Source: G963676335 sp963676335 (lineage in GTDB: Bacteria; Pseudomonadota; Alphaproteobacteria; Rickettsiales; Rickettsiaceae). From it: a stretch of 64,000 nucleotides of DNA. The translations under genes and the position numbers were made by a program. The stretch covers positions 558,001 to 622,000 of the forward strand of contig OY781057.1 of assembly GCA_963676335.1 (NCBI GenBank), in the 5' to 3' direction. Position 1 is the first letter of the stretch, and each line of letters opens with the position of its first letter. Below, piece after piece: positions 9,551 through 18,024 of the stretch. The notes beneath the pieces are model-generated. The model was not told the DNA's origin, searched no databases, and worked only from the letters and a program-made list of their open reading frames with translations.

Positions 9551-10672
9551 TTAAATAGATTCTTTGTATAGTTGTAATGTTTGAGATTGCATTTGTTCTA
9601 AAGAAAAATTTTTAATAACATTTTGTCTAGCTGCGGTAGTTAATTGAATTCCTACAGAATTGTTAATGATACTTATAACATATTTTATCTTCTCAGACAA
9701 TTCAATATAATTATTTTTTTCAAAATGAAAACCAGTAACTTCATTTGTTATAGTTTCGATAGCCCCTCCAATATTAGTTGCTATAACAATCTTTTCCATA
9801 GACTGAGCTTCAATTATAGTTCTTCCGAAAGCTTCTGGTTCTATAGAAGTTGATAATATAATATGTGCTAATGCATATAAGTATAAAGTGTTTTCTTCGG
9901 GACCAAATAATCTAACTTTACTTTGTAATTTATATTCTATAATAGTTTTTCTTATCCTTTCGACAAAATCTGGATGCCCCCCCATATCTCCTGCAAAAAT
10001 ACAATAAAAATTTAGATTTTTAATTAATTTTAAAGCTTCCAGTAATACAGTATGTCCTTTCCACTTACTAAATCGAGCTGGTAATAGTAAAATTATGGCA
10101 TCTGAAGGGACACTGTATTTATGTTTAAACTTTTCTAATAAATTGGGGTTAATATTTTGAGTACAAAAATAATTATAATCTATCCCTCTATAAATTAAGC
10201 TAATTTTATTTTCTGGTACTTGATAATCTTGAATTAGATGGTTCTTAATAAAATTAGATACAGCGATTATCCTATTGCTTCGGATCATAATGCTATTATA
10301 ATATTTTTTAATGCAATTATTATAAGAGTATAGTCCATGAAAAGTAGTTATAAAACATGTAGATGTTTTTAATGTTGCATAATAAGAGCTCCAAGCTGGA
10401 GCTCTGGAGCGAGCATGTACGATTTCTACTTTGTATTTTTTAATTATTTGGCATAATACGTTAATATTTCTCCAAATTCTCCAAGGATTCTTGCTGGATA
10501 CGTTAAGTTTTATATGTGTAGCATTGTGATCTAGTATATGTTTAACAAGTTTCCCTCCTCCAGATATAACTATAGAGTTATTGTGATCTGTAACTAAAGC
10601 TTTTGATATTTCAATAACTCCTTTAGATACTCCTCCAAAATCTAATTTTGGTAAAATTTGCAAAATTTTCAT
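9551..10672 (-). CDS. Glycosyltransferase family 4
   Basis: A 373-residue GT-B fold enzyme. The N-terminal acceptor domain starts MKILQILPKLDFGGVSKGV; the C-terminal nucleotide-sugar domain includes LLPARFSKWKGHTVLLEAL near residue 200 and the E-x7-E motif EPEAFGRTIIEAQ near 285-297. These are typical of retaining GT4 enzymes that build LPS core or exopolysaccharide on the cytoplasmic face. It is the last gene of the long murC-to-kdsD operon, next to kdsD, which makes an LPS core function likely. The sugar donor and acceptor cannot be inferred. Confidence 0.87.
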   Translation of the reverse strand: MKILQILPKLDFGGVSKGVIEISKALVTDHNNSIVISGGGKLVKHILDHNATHIKLNVSSKNPWRIWRNINVLCQIIKKYKVEIVHARSRAPAWSSYYATLKTSTCFITTFHGLYSYNNCIKKYYNSIMIRSNRIIAVSNFIKNHLIQDYQVPENKISLIYRGIDYNYFCTQNINPNLLEKFKHKYSVPSDAIILLLPARFSKWKGHTVLLEALKLIKNLNFYCIFAGDMGGHPDFVERIRKTIIEYKLQSKVRLFGPEENTLYLYALAHIILSTSIEPEAFGRTIIEAQSMEKIVIATNIGGAIETITNEVTGFHFEKNNYIELSEKIKYVISIINNSVGIQLTTAARQNVIKNFSLEQMQSQTLQLYKESI

Positions 10673-10727
10673 GTTTATAATTGTATTTTTGTATTTATAT
10701 CTTAGGGTAGGTTAGGTGCATAAATTT

Positions 10728-11693
10728 TTAAGTAACCCCAACTTTTAATAAGTCGTGTAAATGAATGATACCTATTACTATATTAACTTTTACAATCAAT
10801 ATTGTAGTAACACAATTCTTATTCATTAGTGCTAAGGCTTCTGCTGCAAACATATTTGGTGATATTGTTATGGGATTAGAAGTAAGTATGTCTTTTGCCA
10901 TTAATGTAGTAAAATTATGACTCATATGTCTTCTTAAATCTCCATCTGTGATTATTCCTATTAATTGATTGTTAGGTTTATCAACAACTATAGCACAACC
11001 AAATCTTTTTTGCGTCATTATAATAATCGTATCTGACATCAAAGTATCACCAAATACTATTGGTAATTTTTCACCTGTATGCATTAATTCTGATACTTTA
11101 AGTAATTTCGTTCCAATTTTTCCACCTGGATGTAATAATTTAAAATGTTCTTTTGTAAATCCTCGTAATTCGTGAACTGTAGTTAATATAGCATCACTTA
11201 ATGCAAGCATTAATAGACATGATGTAGTTGGAGCATCTATTGAAGAAGCTTCTGGTATTTGAGGAATAGCTATAACATAATTACTACTAGCAGCTAAGGA
11301 AGAATTAATATTCATTGTCATAGTAATTATTTTAATGTGAAATCTTTTACAATAATTAATGATATTGAACAATTCGCTTGTCTCTCCAGAATTAGAAAGC
11401 AGCATTACTATATCTTCTTTTGTTATCATTCCTAGATCTCCATGCGCAGCTTCTGCTGGATGTATATATAAAGACGTAGTTCCTGTAGAAGAAAAGCTAG
11501 AAGAAATTTTTTTTGCTATATATCCACTTTTACCAATGCCAGATAGAATTAACCTACCTTTCAAATTCAAGATTTCGTTAATTATATTAACGATAATAAG
11601 AGGAGAAAATTCATTAGCTAACTGGTTAATAGCTTTAGATTGATATTTTAATATATTAGTAATAGTTGATACTATATCCATATTAGTGCTCAA
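10728..11693 (-). CDS. kdsD: Arabinose-5-phosphate isomerase (KpsF/GutQ family)
   Basis: A 321-residue protein with an SIS domain in residues 30-170 (GIGKSGYIAKKISSSFSSTG and HPAEAAHGDLGMI) and two CBS repeats in the C-terminal half. The family interconverts ribulose-5-phosphate and arabinose-5-phosphate, the first step of Kdo synthesis, so it implies Kdo-containing LPS. The start overlaps the end of rnd by 11 bp. An alternative symbol is kpsF, often used in Rickettsia annotations. Confidence 0.92.
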   Translation of the reverse strand: MSTNMDIVSTITNILKYQSKAINQLANEFSPLIIVNIINEILNLKGRLILSGIGKSGYIAKKISSSFSSTGTTSLYIHPAEAAHGDLGMITKEDIVMLLSNSGETSELFNIINYCKRFHIKIITMTMNINSSLAASSNYVIAIPQIPEASSIDAPTTSCLLMLALSDAILTTVHELRGFTKEHFKLLHPGGKIGTKLLKVSELMHTGEKLPIVFGDTLMSDTIIIMTQKRFGCAIVVDKPNNQLIGIITDGDLRRHMSHNFTTLMAKDILTSNPITISPNMFAAEALALMNKNCVTTILIVKVNIVIGIIHLHDLLKVGVT

Positions 11694-12306
11694 ATATATC
11701 TATATTATTCCATCCTAATAAATCTAAATCTACTCTTATTGGTAAAAAATTAAAAATTTGTTGAGCTAAAATTAATCTATTTTCTCGTATAAGCATGTCT
11801 GTAAGAATTTTTTTGAGTTGATGCAAATATAATACATCACTTGCAGCATAATTCACTTGTTCTTGAGTTAATGTGCTATTTCCCCAATCAGAAGATTGTT
11901 GTTGTTTTGAAATTTGGGTATGTAATAATTCTTTGCATAATTCTTTTAACCCATGAAATTCAGTATACGTTCTAACCAACTTAGAAGCAATTTTAGTGCA
12001 AAATATGTTAGAACAAGATATCTTAAGGTAAAGCTTTATAGCTGCAAGGTCAAAACGTGCAAAGTGAAAAATTTTTGTACGGGATTCATCCAAGAGTAAA
12101 TTTTTAAGATTAGGTGTATTGTATTGAGTATTAGTGAATTTTATAATGTATACTTGCTTATTTTCAGTGCTCAATTGTATTAGACAAAGCCTATCTCTTT
12201 GTAAATTTAATCCCATAGTTTCTGTATCTATTGCAATATCTCCAACTACCTGAAGATTATCGGGCAAATCATTATTAAAAACTGTAAAATCCATTTTTTT
12301 ATTCAA
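11683..12306 (-). CDS. rnd: Ribonuclease D-like 3'-5' exonuclease
   Basis: A 207-residue protein made of just the DEDD exonuclease domain. The acidic residues are visible: AIDTETMG (Exo I) near residue 27, HFARFDLAAI (Exo II) near 83, and YAASDVLYLHQL (Exo III, the DEDDy type) near 155. Full-length RNase D (about 375 residues) also has HRDC domains, which are missing here; short forms of this kind are usual in alphaproteobacteria. Likely role is tRNA 3' trimming. It overlaps the ftsB stop by 4 bp and kdsD by 11 bp, so it is translationally coupled in the operon. Confidence 0.88.
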   Translation of the reverse strand: MNKKMDFTVFNNDLPDNLQVVGDIAIDTETMGLNLQRDRLCLIQLSTENKQVYIIKFTNTQYNTPNLKNLLLDESRTKIFHFARFDLAAIKLYLKISCSNIFCTKIASKLVRTYTEFHGLKELCKELLHTQISKQQQSSDWGNSTLTQEQVNYAASDVLYLHQLKKILTDMLIRENRLILAQQIFNFLPIRVDLDLLGWNNIDIFEH

Positions 12307-12602
12307 TTATAAAATATAATTTCTTTTTTTTTTGCTATTCCTAAAATTTTTCTTGCTTCTTCTTCTAGCATATCTAAATCTAAAGAGTTTGCACTAAGTA
12401 ATTTTACATGATGTTCTAACTCAAGTCTTTGTAATTGTAATTGCTCTAATTTTTGAGATAATAACCGTAATTCTTTTTGTGAACGAAAATAAGCAAAAAT
12501 ACTTCTTTGTCCTATAAAAATATGACAACTAAAATAGCACGAAATCAATAGAATAAAAAAATATAAAATTAAATATTTAGAAAAATAATTTGATATTATC
12601 AT
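12303..12602 (-). CDS. ftsB: Septum formation initiator FtsB/DivIC-like protein
   Basis: A 99-residue bitopic protein: a transmembrane helix at residues 10-30 and a coiled coil at 38-75 (EKLE- and LELEHHVKLL-type heptads), then a conserved LDMLEEEARKILG motif near residues 77-89. That order matches FtsB, which bridges FtsL and FtsQ in the divisome. The LEEEARKILG element is the family hallmark. In many alphaproteobacteria ftsB lies with enolase and pdhA; here it lies between ddl and rnd inside the mur operon. Confidence 0.8.
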   Translation of the reverse strand: MIISNYFSKYLILYFFILLISCYFSCHIFIGQRSIFAYFRSQKELRLLSQKLEQLQLQRLELEHHVKLLSANSLDLDMLEEEARKILGIAKKKEIIFYN

Positions 12603-12648
12603 GTTAATTACTGGTTAAAATATATTTAATATAAATATGCAATCATTG

Positions 12649-13608
12649 TTAATCATATTTTGCGTTTTGAATCAAATCAATTAATAATTTTTCGAATGTA
12701 ATTCCAGAATAAGCAGCGATCTCCTGACATATCGATGTAGTGGTCATTCCTGGATGCGTATTGACTTCTAAAACATAAAGCTGAGCATCTAATTTACTGT
12801 ATATGTATTCAATACGTACAAGCCCTCTACAGTGAAAAGTATCATATATTTTTTCAGACGTATGTAATGCTTGATTGTAAATTTTATCTGGAACATTAGC
12901 AGGAAGTATATGCCTAGCTAATCCTTCTGTGTATTTAGTTTCATAATCATAGAATCTAGATTTAAGAAGTTCTAATTCTAATACTCCTAGAGCTTTGCCA
13001 TTTAAAACAGCGACCTGTAGCTCTTGTCCAGGAATGTATTCTTCTAATAATACATGTTCTTCAGCAAATTTATAATTACTCAATGAAAAATTATCTTCTG
13101 GAAACACAATTTCTACTCCAATACTAGATCCTTGAGCTATTGGTTTAATAACATAAGGACGTTTCATAATTTCGACTTCTGCAAAATCTTTTAATGAAAT
13201 AATTGATTTTGCAGGATTTAGTATATTTAAAGAATCAAATACATGCTTAGCTAACACTTTATTAAAAGCTAGTGCTGAAGCGACTACTCCAGAATTAGTA
13301 TAAGGTATACGCATTATATTTAATAACCCAGGGACACATCCATCTTCTCCATAAGTTCCATGTAAGCAATTAAATACTACATCAGGAGATAACTTTTTTA
13401 GTACTTCAGATAAATTAGCTCCCATATCAACTAAAGTAACTTTATATCCTAATTGAACTAGGATTGGAATAACTTTACTTGAGCTAGATAATGATACTTC
13501 GTGTTCTAATGATAATCCTCCAGCCAACACTACTATATATGATTTTCCAGTATTGCTATAATGTGTAACAATTGATTCTTTTTTCCATAAATCTCTTAAT
13601 TTATACAT
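12649..13608 (-). CDS. ddl: D-alanine--D-alanine ligase
   Basis: A 319-residue ATP-grasp enzyme that makes the D-Ala-D-Ala dipeptide for MurF. Visible motifs are GGLSLEHEVSLSS near residue 31-43, LHGTYGEDGCVPGLL near 83, the ATP-binding KPIAQGSSIGVE near 156 and the Mg-binding EVNTHPGMT near 285. The first about 25 residues are extra compared with most Ddl proteins, but the ATG at 13608 has a textbook AGGAGG six bases upstream, so I accept it. That Shine-Dalgarno sequence is part of a 19-bp unit repeated four times between murB and ddl. Confidence 0.95.
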   Translation of the reverse strand: MYKLRDLWKKESIVTHYSNTGKSYIVVLAGGLSLEHEVSLSSSSKVIPILVQLGYKVTLVDMGANLSEVLKKLSPDVVFNCLHGTYGEDGCVPGLLNIMRIPYTNSGVVASALAFNKVLAKHVFDSLNILNPAKSIISLKDFAEVEIMKRPYVIKPIAQGSSIGVEIVFPEDNFSLSNYKFAEEHVLLEEYIPGQELQVAVLNGKALGVLELELLKSRFYDYETKYTEGLARHILPANVPDKIYNQALHTSEKIYDTFHCRGLVRIEYIYSKLDAQLYVLEVNTHPGMTTTSICQEIAAYSGITFEKLLIDLIQNAKYD

Positions 13609-13609
13609 T

Positions 13610-13685
13610 AATTTCCTCCTATTCTTTTAATTTCCTCCTATTCTTTTAATTTCCTCCTATTCTTTTAATTTCCTCCTATTCTTTT
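13610..13685. repeat. Four tandem 19-bp units carrying the ddl ribosome binding site
   Basis: Plus-strand unit AATTTCCTCCTATTCTTTT, four perfect copies starting at 13610, 13629, 13648 and 13667, with a partial fifth. On the coding (minus) strand each unit holds AGGAGG, followed by AAATTAA. The first unit supplies the ddl Shine-Dalgarno; the last holds the final residues and stop codon of murB. Confidence 0.95.
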
Positions 13686-14555
13686 AATTTCCCATTCTAA
13701 TAAGATTCCATTTTGTTTCAATACTTTTTTTTGAGCAAGGAGTCCTAATTGTTCAATATCGTATGCAGTAGCATTATTAGAATTAATTAAAAAATTACAA
13801 TGCACTTCAGAAAGTTGCGCTCCTCCAAGCCTTGCTCCTGACAAACCGGTTTGTTCAATTAATTTCCAAGCTTTATGATTAGCAGGGTTCTTAAACGTGC
13901 TTCCAGCGGTTTTAGCGTATAAAGGTTGAGTTTTTTCCTTTTGAAATTTAAATATATTTATAGTGTCTTTAATCTTATCTTGTTTTTCATAGTAACCTTG
14001 TATTTGAACTGTTGTTATTATAGAGTCTACGGGGATACTTGTGTATCTATAGTTGAATTTAATTTCATCTTTGTGTAAAAAATATATTTTCCCTTCTTTA
14101 GAAACTAATTCTATTTTTGTCACAATATCCTTAAACTCTTTTCCAAAACACCCAGCGTTCATAATAGTGCTTCCCCCTATTGAACCAGGAATACCAATTA
14201 TAAATTCTATACCTCCTATGTTGTTTTGATAGCAAAAATATGCTAAATTATTATTCAATGTAGCGGCTCCTACAGTAAGAATATTATTTTTTATATTAAT
14301 TGTATTAAAGCTATTTCCTAGTTTAATAACAATTCCTCGGATTCCTTTATCTCTAATTAAAATATTAGAACCAGCGCCAATAGTAGTAATAGGGATGTCA
14401 TTAGGTATATTTGACAAAAATAACGCTAAATCATTTATATCTTTAGGTATAAATAATACATCTGCTATTCCTCCAACTTTTAATCTAGTTAAGTTAGCTA
14501 AAGGGTACATGTGTTTATATATTCCTTTAACTTTAGGCAAGTATTCCAATTTCAT
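13665..14555 (-). CDS. murB: UDP-N-acetylenolpyruvoylglucosamine reductase
   Basis: A 296-residue FAD enzyme that reduces UDP-GlcNAc-enolpyruvate to UDP-MurNAc. The FAD-binding region shows GAGSNILIRDKG near residue 60-70 and IGIPGSIGGSTIMNAG near 120-135; YRYTS (near 170) and AGSTFKNP near 215-225 hold catalytic tyrosine and serine elements, and the type I MurB layout is complete. The last residues (KRIGGN) and the stop lie inside the 19-bp tandem repeat at 13610-13685. It sits between mscS and ddl in the envelope operon. Confidence 0.95.
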   Translation of the reverse strand: MKLEYLPKVKGIYKHMYPLANLTRLKVGGIADVLFIPKDINDLALFLSNIPNDIPITTIGAGSNILIRDKGIRGIVIKLGNSFNTINIKNNILTVGAATLNNNLAYFCYQNNIGGIEFIIGIPGSIGGSTIMNAGCFGKEFKDIVTKIELVSKEGKIYFLHKDEIKFNYRYTSIPVDSIITTVQIQGYYEKQDKIKDTINIFKFQKEKTQPLYAKTAGSTFKNPANHKAWKLIEQTGLSGARLGGAQLSEVHCNFLINSNNATAYDIEQLGLLAQKKVLKQNGILLEWEIKRIGGN

Positions 14556-14582
14556 AGTATATTAAAAGCTTTTCATCTTATA

Positions 14583-15533
14583 TTATGTTTTTGGATAGAT
14601 AATATTATATTGAGGAAGTGGCATTTGTATATTAAATTCCTTAAATTTTTTCAATATTGAAAACATAACCTCACTTTTAGGACTGAAGCATCCTTGAGTT
14701 ATGTCATTTACCCAAAATAATAATAAAAATTCCACAGCATTTTTTTCAAAATTTCTTAAATAACATTTTGGTTCAGGAAGATTAATACACATTGGATGTT
14801 CTATAGCAGACTCAAGCATAAGTTCTTGAACTTTTTTTATATCTGATTCGTAATAAACTTCTACAGTAATGTCTATACGAGCTTTTGTATTTGTATGAGT
14901 CCAATTGATTACGGCATTAGTAATAAATTCTTCATTAGGCACTAGTACTTCTTGTCCTTGAGACGCTTCTATAAGGGAGTATCTTGCTCGTGTATGTTTC
15001 ACAATACCATATGTGCCGTCTTTTAGCTCAACTATATCACCAATTTTTATTGATCTTTCAAATAATAAAATTAAACCGCTAATAAAATTAGAAGTAATTT
15101 TTTGAAGTCCAAATCCTATTCCTATACCAATAGACCCACTAAATATTTTAAAAGCCGTAAAATCTATACCAATTATTTCAATACTTATAAAAAAGACAAT
15201 AAAATATACACTTATTTGGAAAATTTTAATTATTAATTCTTTATTGCTTGTTTTTATTGTTTGTGTTTCTTTAATTGTTTTTATCATAAAATCTGAAAAA
15301 ACTTTTGTTATCCACAATAAAGAAATAATCAAAATAAAGAGTTTTATTAATTTGTATACAGAAAATTTTAGATTCAATATATAAAATGACAATGATTCTG
15401 AATTAAGGAAATCAGTTACTTGTTTAAGCTTATCTGTAAATTCTAAAATAACAATTAATATAAAAAAAATAGTTACTGACCATTTCATGGTTCTAGTACC
15501 AGGATTTAGTATGTAAGAAATAATCTTTTTCAT
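14583..15533 (-). CDS. Small-conductance mechanosensitive channel (MscS family)
   Basis: A 316-residue membrane protein with three to four hydrophobic segments in the first 160 residues, ending in the glycine-rich pore helix GSIGIGIGFGLQKITSNFISG near residues 134-155, the hallmark of MscS TM3. The beta domain (GDIVELKDGTYGIVKHTRARYSLIE) and the soluble C-terminal cage follow. It would release solutes on membrane tension. It overlaps murC by 4 bp; insertion of a channel gene between murC and murB is unusual for a mur cluster. Confidence 0.9.
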   Translation of the reverse strand: MKKIISYILNPGTRTMKWSVTIFFILIVILEFTDKLKQVTDFLNSESLSFYILNLKFSVYKLIKLFILIISLLWITKVFSDFMIKTIKETQTIKTSNKELIIKIFQISVYFIVFFISIEIIGIDFTAFKIFSGSIGIGIGFGLQKITSNFISGLILLFERSIKIGDIVELKDGTYGIVKHTRARYSLIEASQGQEVLVPNEEFITNAVINWTHTNTKARIDITVEVYYESDIKKVQELMLESAIEHPMCINLPEPKCYLRNFEKNAVEFLLLFWVNDITQGCFSPKSEVMFSILKKFKEFNIQMPLPQYNIIYPKT

Positions 15534-16960
15534 ATAGAGATGTTTTTTAATTGTTTAAGATGATCTACTAAACTATGTGCAATTTGTGTAATATTTCCTG
15601 CCCCCATAAATAGTATTAAATCAGAGGAGTTTAATTCTTGTTGAATTAAATAACTGATTTGGTATATATTATCAAATTTTTTTGCATTTGGTATAATCGT
15701 TATCAAGGCTTGGCTATTAAATTCTTCAATTTCAATTTCTCCAGCTCCATAAGTATCTGTAATATATATTACATCAGCAATATCAAAACAAGTTAGAAAA
15801 TCATTAAACAAATATTTTAAACGAGAGTAACGATGTGGTTGAAAAATAGATATGATTCTTCCCCCTGTTTTACTTGTAATGTTTTTTGCTGCTAATAAAG
15901 TTGCTTTAATTTCTTCTGGATGATGAGCGTAATCATCTATAATAAACATACCGTGATGATCATAAATTTTAGTAAAACGCCTTCCTACTCCTTGAAATTT
16001 TATAAATCCTTTCTGTATTACCTTTAATCCAAAATCTAATTCTGCAGCAATTGCTATTGCAGCTAATGAATTTAATACATTATGTTTCCCAGGTATTGGT
16101 AAATAAATTTTTTCTATTGTAATTGGTCCATATAAATTTGGTAAATTGATTATAACATCGTATTCACTATGAAAATGACCTAGCTTAATATTAAAAGCAC
16201 GCACGTGAGCGCTTTCGTGATCAATTCCATATGTAATAATGTGTCTTGTCGTAATATCTTTTATCATATTGCGTACCATGTCATGGTCAATGCATGCAAT
16301 AGCGAATCCATAAAATGGTAAATTAAGGATAAATTGTTTAAATGCATGTACTAAATTATCAAATGAATGATAATAGTCCATATGTTCAGGATCAATATTT
16401 GTTATCACTGAAATACTTGAAGGAATACGAATAAAAGTAGCATCAGATTCATCAGCTTCTGCTACTAAATAAGGACTTGGGCCAATGTATGCATTTGTAG
16501 ATCTATTATTTATAATACCACCATTAATTACTGTAGGAGCTAGTCCTGCAGCTTCAATCATACAGGCAATTAGGGAAGTAGTAGTAGTTTTTCCATGAGA
16601 ACCGGACACTGCTATAGAATTTTTAAAACGCATTAGTTCTGCTAACATTTCAGCCCTAGTCAACACTGGTATTTTTTGCTCTAATGCAGATAATATTTCG
16701 ATATTATTTTTTTTTATTGCAGATGAAACTACAATATATTCAGCACCTAATATATTGTTTGCTTCATGTTGATAAAAAATTTTAATACCTAATTTTTGTA
16801 ATCTTTGGGTATTATTATTTTCTGTAACATCAGAGCCCTGAACTTGATATCCTAAATGATGCATTATTTCTGCGATTCCGCTTATGCCTATGCCCCCTAT
16901 ACCGATAAAATGTATAATTCCTATATGGCTTTTAATTTTTTTTATTTCAAATAATTGCAC
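15530..16960 (-). CDS. murC: UDP-N-acetylmuramate--L-alanine ligase
   Basis: A 476-residue Mur ligase that adds L-Ala to UDP-MurNAc. The N-terminal domain begins with HFIGIGGIGISGIAEI near residue 17; the P-loop SGSHGKTTTT lies near 118-127, ADESDATF near 175, and the C-terminal ATP-binding motif DDYAHHPEEIKA near 345. The start is a GTG at 16960, preceded by an AGAGGT Shine-Dalgarno on the minus strand. It is the first gene of an operon running to 9551 and is divergent from rpoH, with 95 bp between the starts. Confidence 0.95.
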   Translation of the reverse strand: MQLFEIKKIKSHIGIIHFIGIGGIGISGIAEIMHHLGYQVQGSDVTENNNTQRLQKLGIKIFYQHEANNILGAEYIVVSSAIKKNNIEILSALEQKIPVLTRAEMLAELMRFKNSIAVSGSHGKTTTTSLIACMIEAAGLAPTVINGGIINNRSTNAYIGPSPYLVAEADESDATFIRIPSSISVITNIDPEHMDYYHSFDNLVHAFKQFILNLPFYGFAIACIDHDMVRNMIKDITTRHIITYGIDHESAHVRAFNIKLGHFHSEYDVIINLPNLYGPITIEKIYLPIPGKHNVLNSLAAIAIAAELDFGLKVIQKGFIKFQGVGRRFTKIYDHHGMFIIDDYAHHPEEIKATLLAAKNITSKTGGRIISIFQPHRYSRLKYLFNDFLTCFDIADVIYITDTYGAGEIEIEEFNSQALITIIPNAKKFDNIYQISYLIQQELNSSDLILFMGAGNITQIAHSLVDHLKQLKNISI

Positions 16961-16996
16961 AAATACCTCTTTTTAGAAACTACTCATTAGAATATC

Positions 16997-17024
16997 TTGA
17001 AAAATCTAATTTTAGTATTATAAT
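16997..17024 (+). promoter_or_regulatory. Predicted sigma-70-type promoter for rpoH
   Basis: TTGAAA at 16997-17002 and TATAAT at 17019-17024 are separated by 16 bp, about 32 bp before the rpoH ATG. The consensus match is good, but AT-rich DNA yields chance matches. Confidence 0.5.
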
Positions 17025-17055
17025 TATACTAAATAATTTTAAATGTAGATAACAA

Positions 17056-17976
17056 ATGGTTGCTAAAACTACTGGCTTATCTTTGATGGATAAAAATCTC
17101 CCCATGATTTCTTTAGTAAAGAATTCGCTTTATTCTTACTTGCAAGAAATTAATAAAATTCCTTCGTTAACAGGAGAAGAAGAATTTTTATTAGCTCATA
17201 GTTATTTAGAAAATAATGATATTGTAGCTGCTCAACGTTTAGTTGCAAGTCATTTAAAGCTTGTTGCTAAAATTGCAATAAAATATCGTAATTATGGTCT
17301 TCCTTTAATAGAATTAATATCTGAAGGAAATTTAGGATTAATACATGCGGTAAAAAAATATAAACCAGATCTTGGTTTTAGATTATCCACATATGCTATG
17401 TGGTGGATTAAAGCATCTATACAAGAATTTATATTAAAATCTTGGTCATTAGTTAAAATAGGTACTACAGCAGCTCAGAAAAAAATTTTTTTCAGCCTAA
17501 GTAAAATCAAACGTCGCTTATCTAATTTATATGCACGATCTATAGAAGATAAAGATTATCAATTGATCGCTGATGAAATTGGAGTTACTAAACGAGAAGT
17601 GCTCGAAGTTGATCAAAGGATATCAGGTTCTGATATATCTCTAAATCAGCCTGCATTAGGGCGCGAAGAAAATGAAGAATTAATAAATTTTATATCGGAA
17701 ACTAAACCTAATCAAGAGTGCATCCTGGCTACTAAACAAGAGTCGTTATTAAAACAAAATCTTTTATCTGAAGCATTACAAAAAGTTTTGAACGAAAGGG
17801 AGTTATATATATTTCAATCTCGTAAATTAAAAACTAATCCAAAAACTTTAGAAGAATTAAGTAAACAATTTGTCGTTTCTAAAGAACGTATTAGGCAGAT
17901 AGAAGGAATAGCTTTTACTAAAATTCAAAATTATATACTCAATAAATATAAAGCTATGAATACTTACTTAGTGTAA
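17056..17976 (+). CDS. rpoH: RNA polymerase heat-shock sigma factor (sigma-32)
   Basis: A 306-residue group 3/4-type sigma factor. Region 2 is clear (VASHLKLVAKIAIKYRNYGLPLIELISEGNLGL near residue 58-95, then FRLSTYAMWWIKASIQEFIL near 113-130), and region 4 ends with VSKERIRQIEGIAFTKIQ near 275-292. The regions and length fit RpoH rather than the larger RpoD, and Rickettsiales generally keep just RpoD and RpoH. It would direct transcription of chaperone genes; dnaJ and grpE elsewhere in this window are likely targets. It has its own predicted promoter. Confidence 0.93.
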   Translation: MVAKTTGLSLMDKNLPMISLVKNSLYSYLQEINKIPSLTGEEEFLLAHSYLENNDIVAAQRLVASHLKLVAKIAIKYRNYGLPLIELISEGNLGLIHAVKKYKPDLGFRLSTYAMWWIKASIQEFILKSWSLVKIGTTAAQKKIFFSLSKIKRRLSNLYARSIEDKDYQLIADEIGVTKREVLEVDQRISGSDISLNQPALGREENEELINFISETKPNQECILATKQESLLKQNLLSEALQKVLNERELYIFQSRKLKTNPKTLEELSKQFVVSKERIRQIEGIAFTKIQNYILNKYKAMNTYLV

Positions 17977-18024
17977 ATATAGATATTTGTTATAGTCTCT
18001 CTTATACAAAGAGGGATTATTTAT

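Noticed and set aside
13610..13685. Tandem repeat resembling a CRISPR array
   Set aside because: Units are contiguous with no spacers and contain a Shine-Dalgarno; this is a simple tandem repeat.
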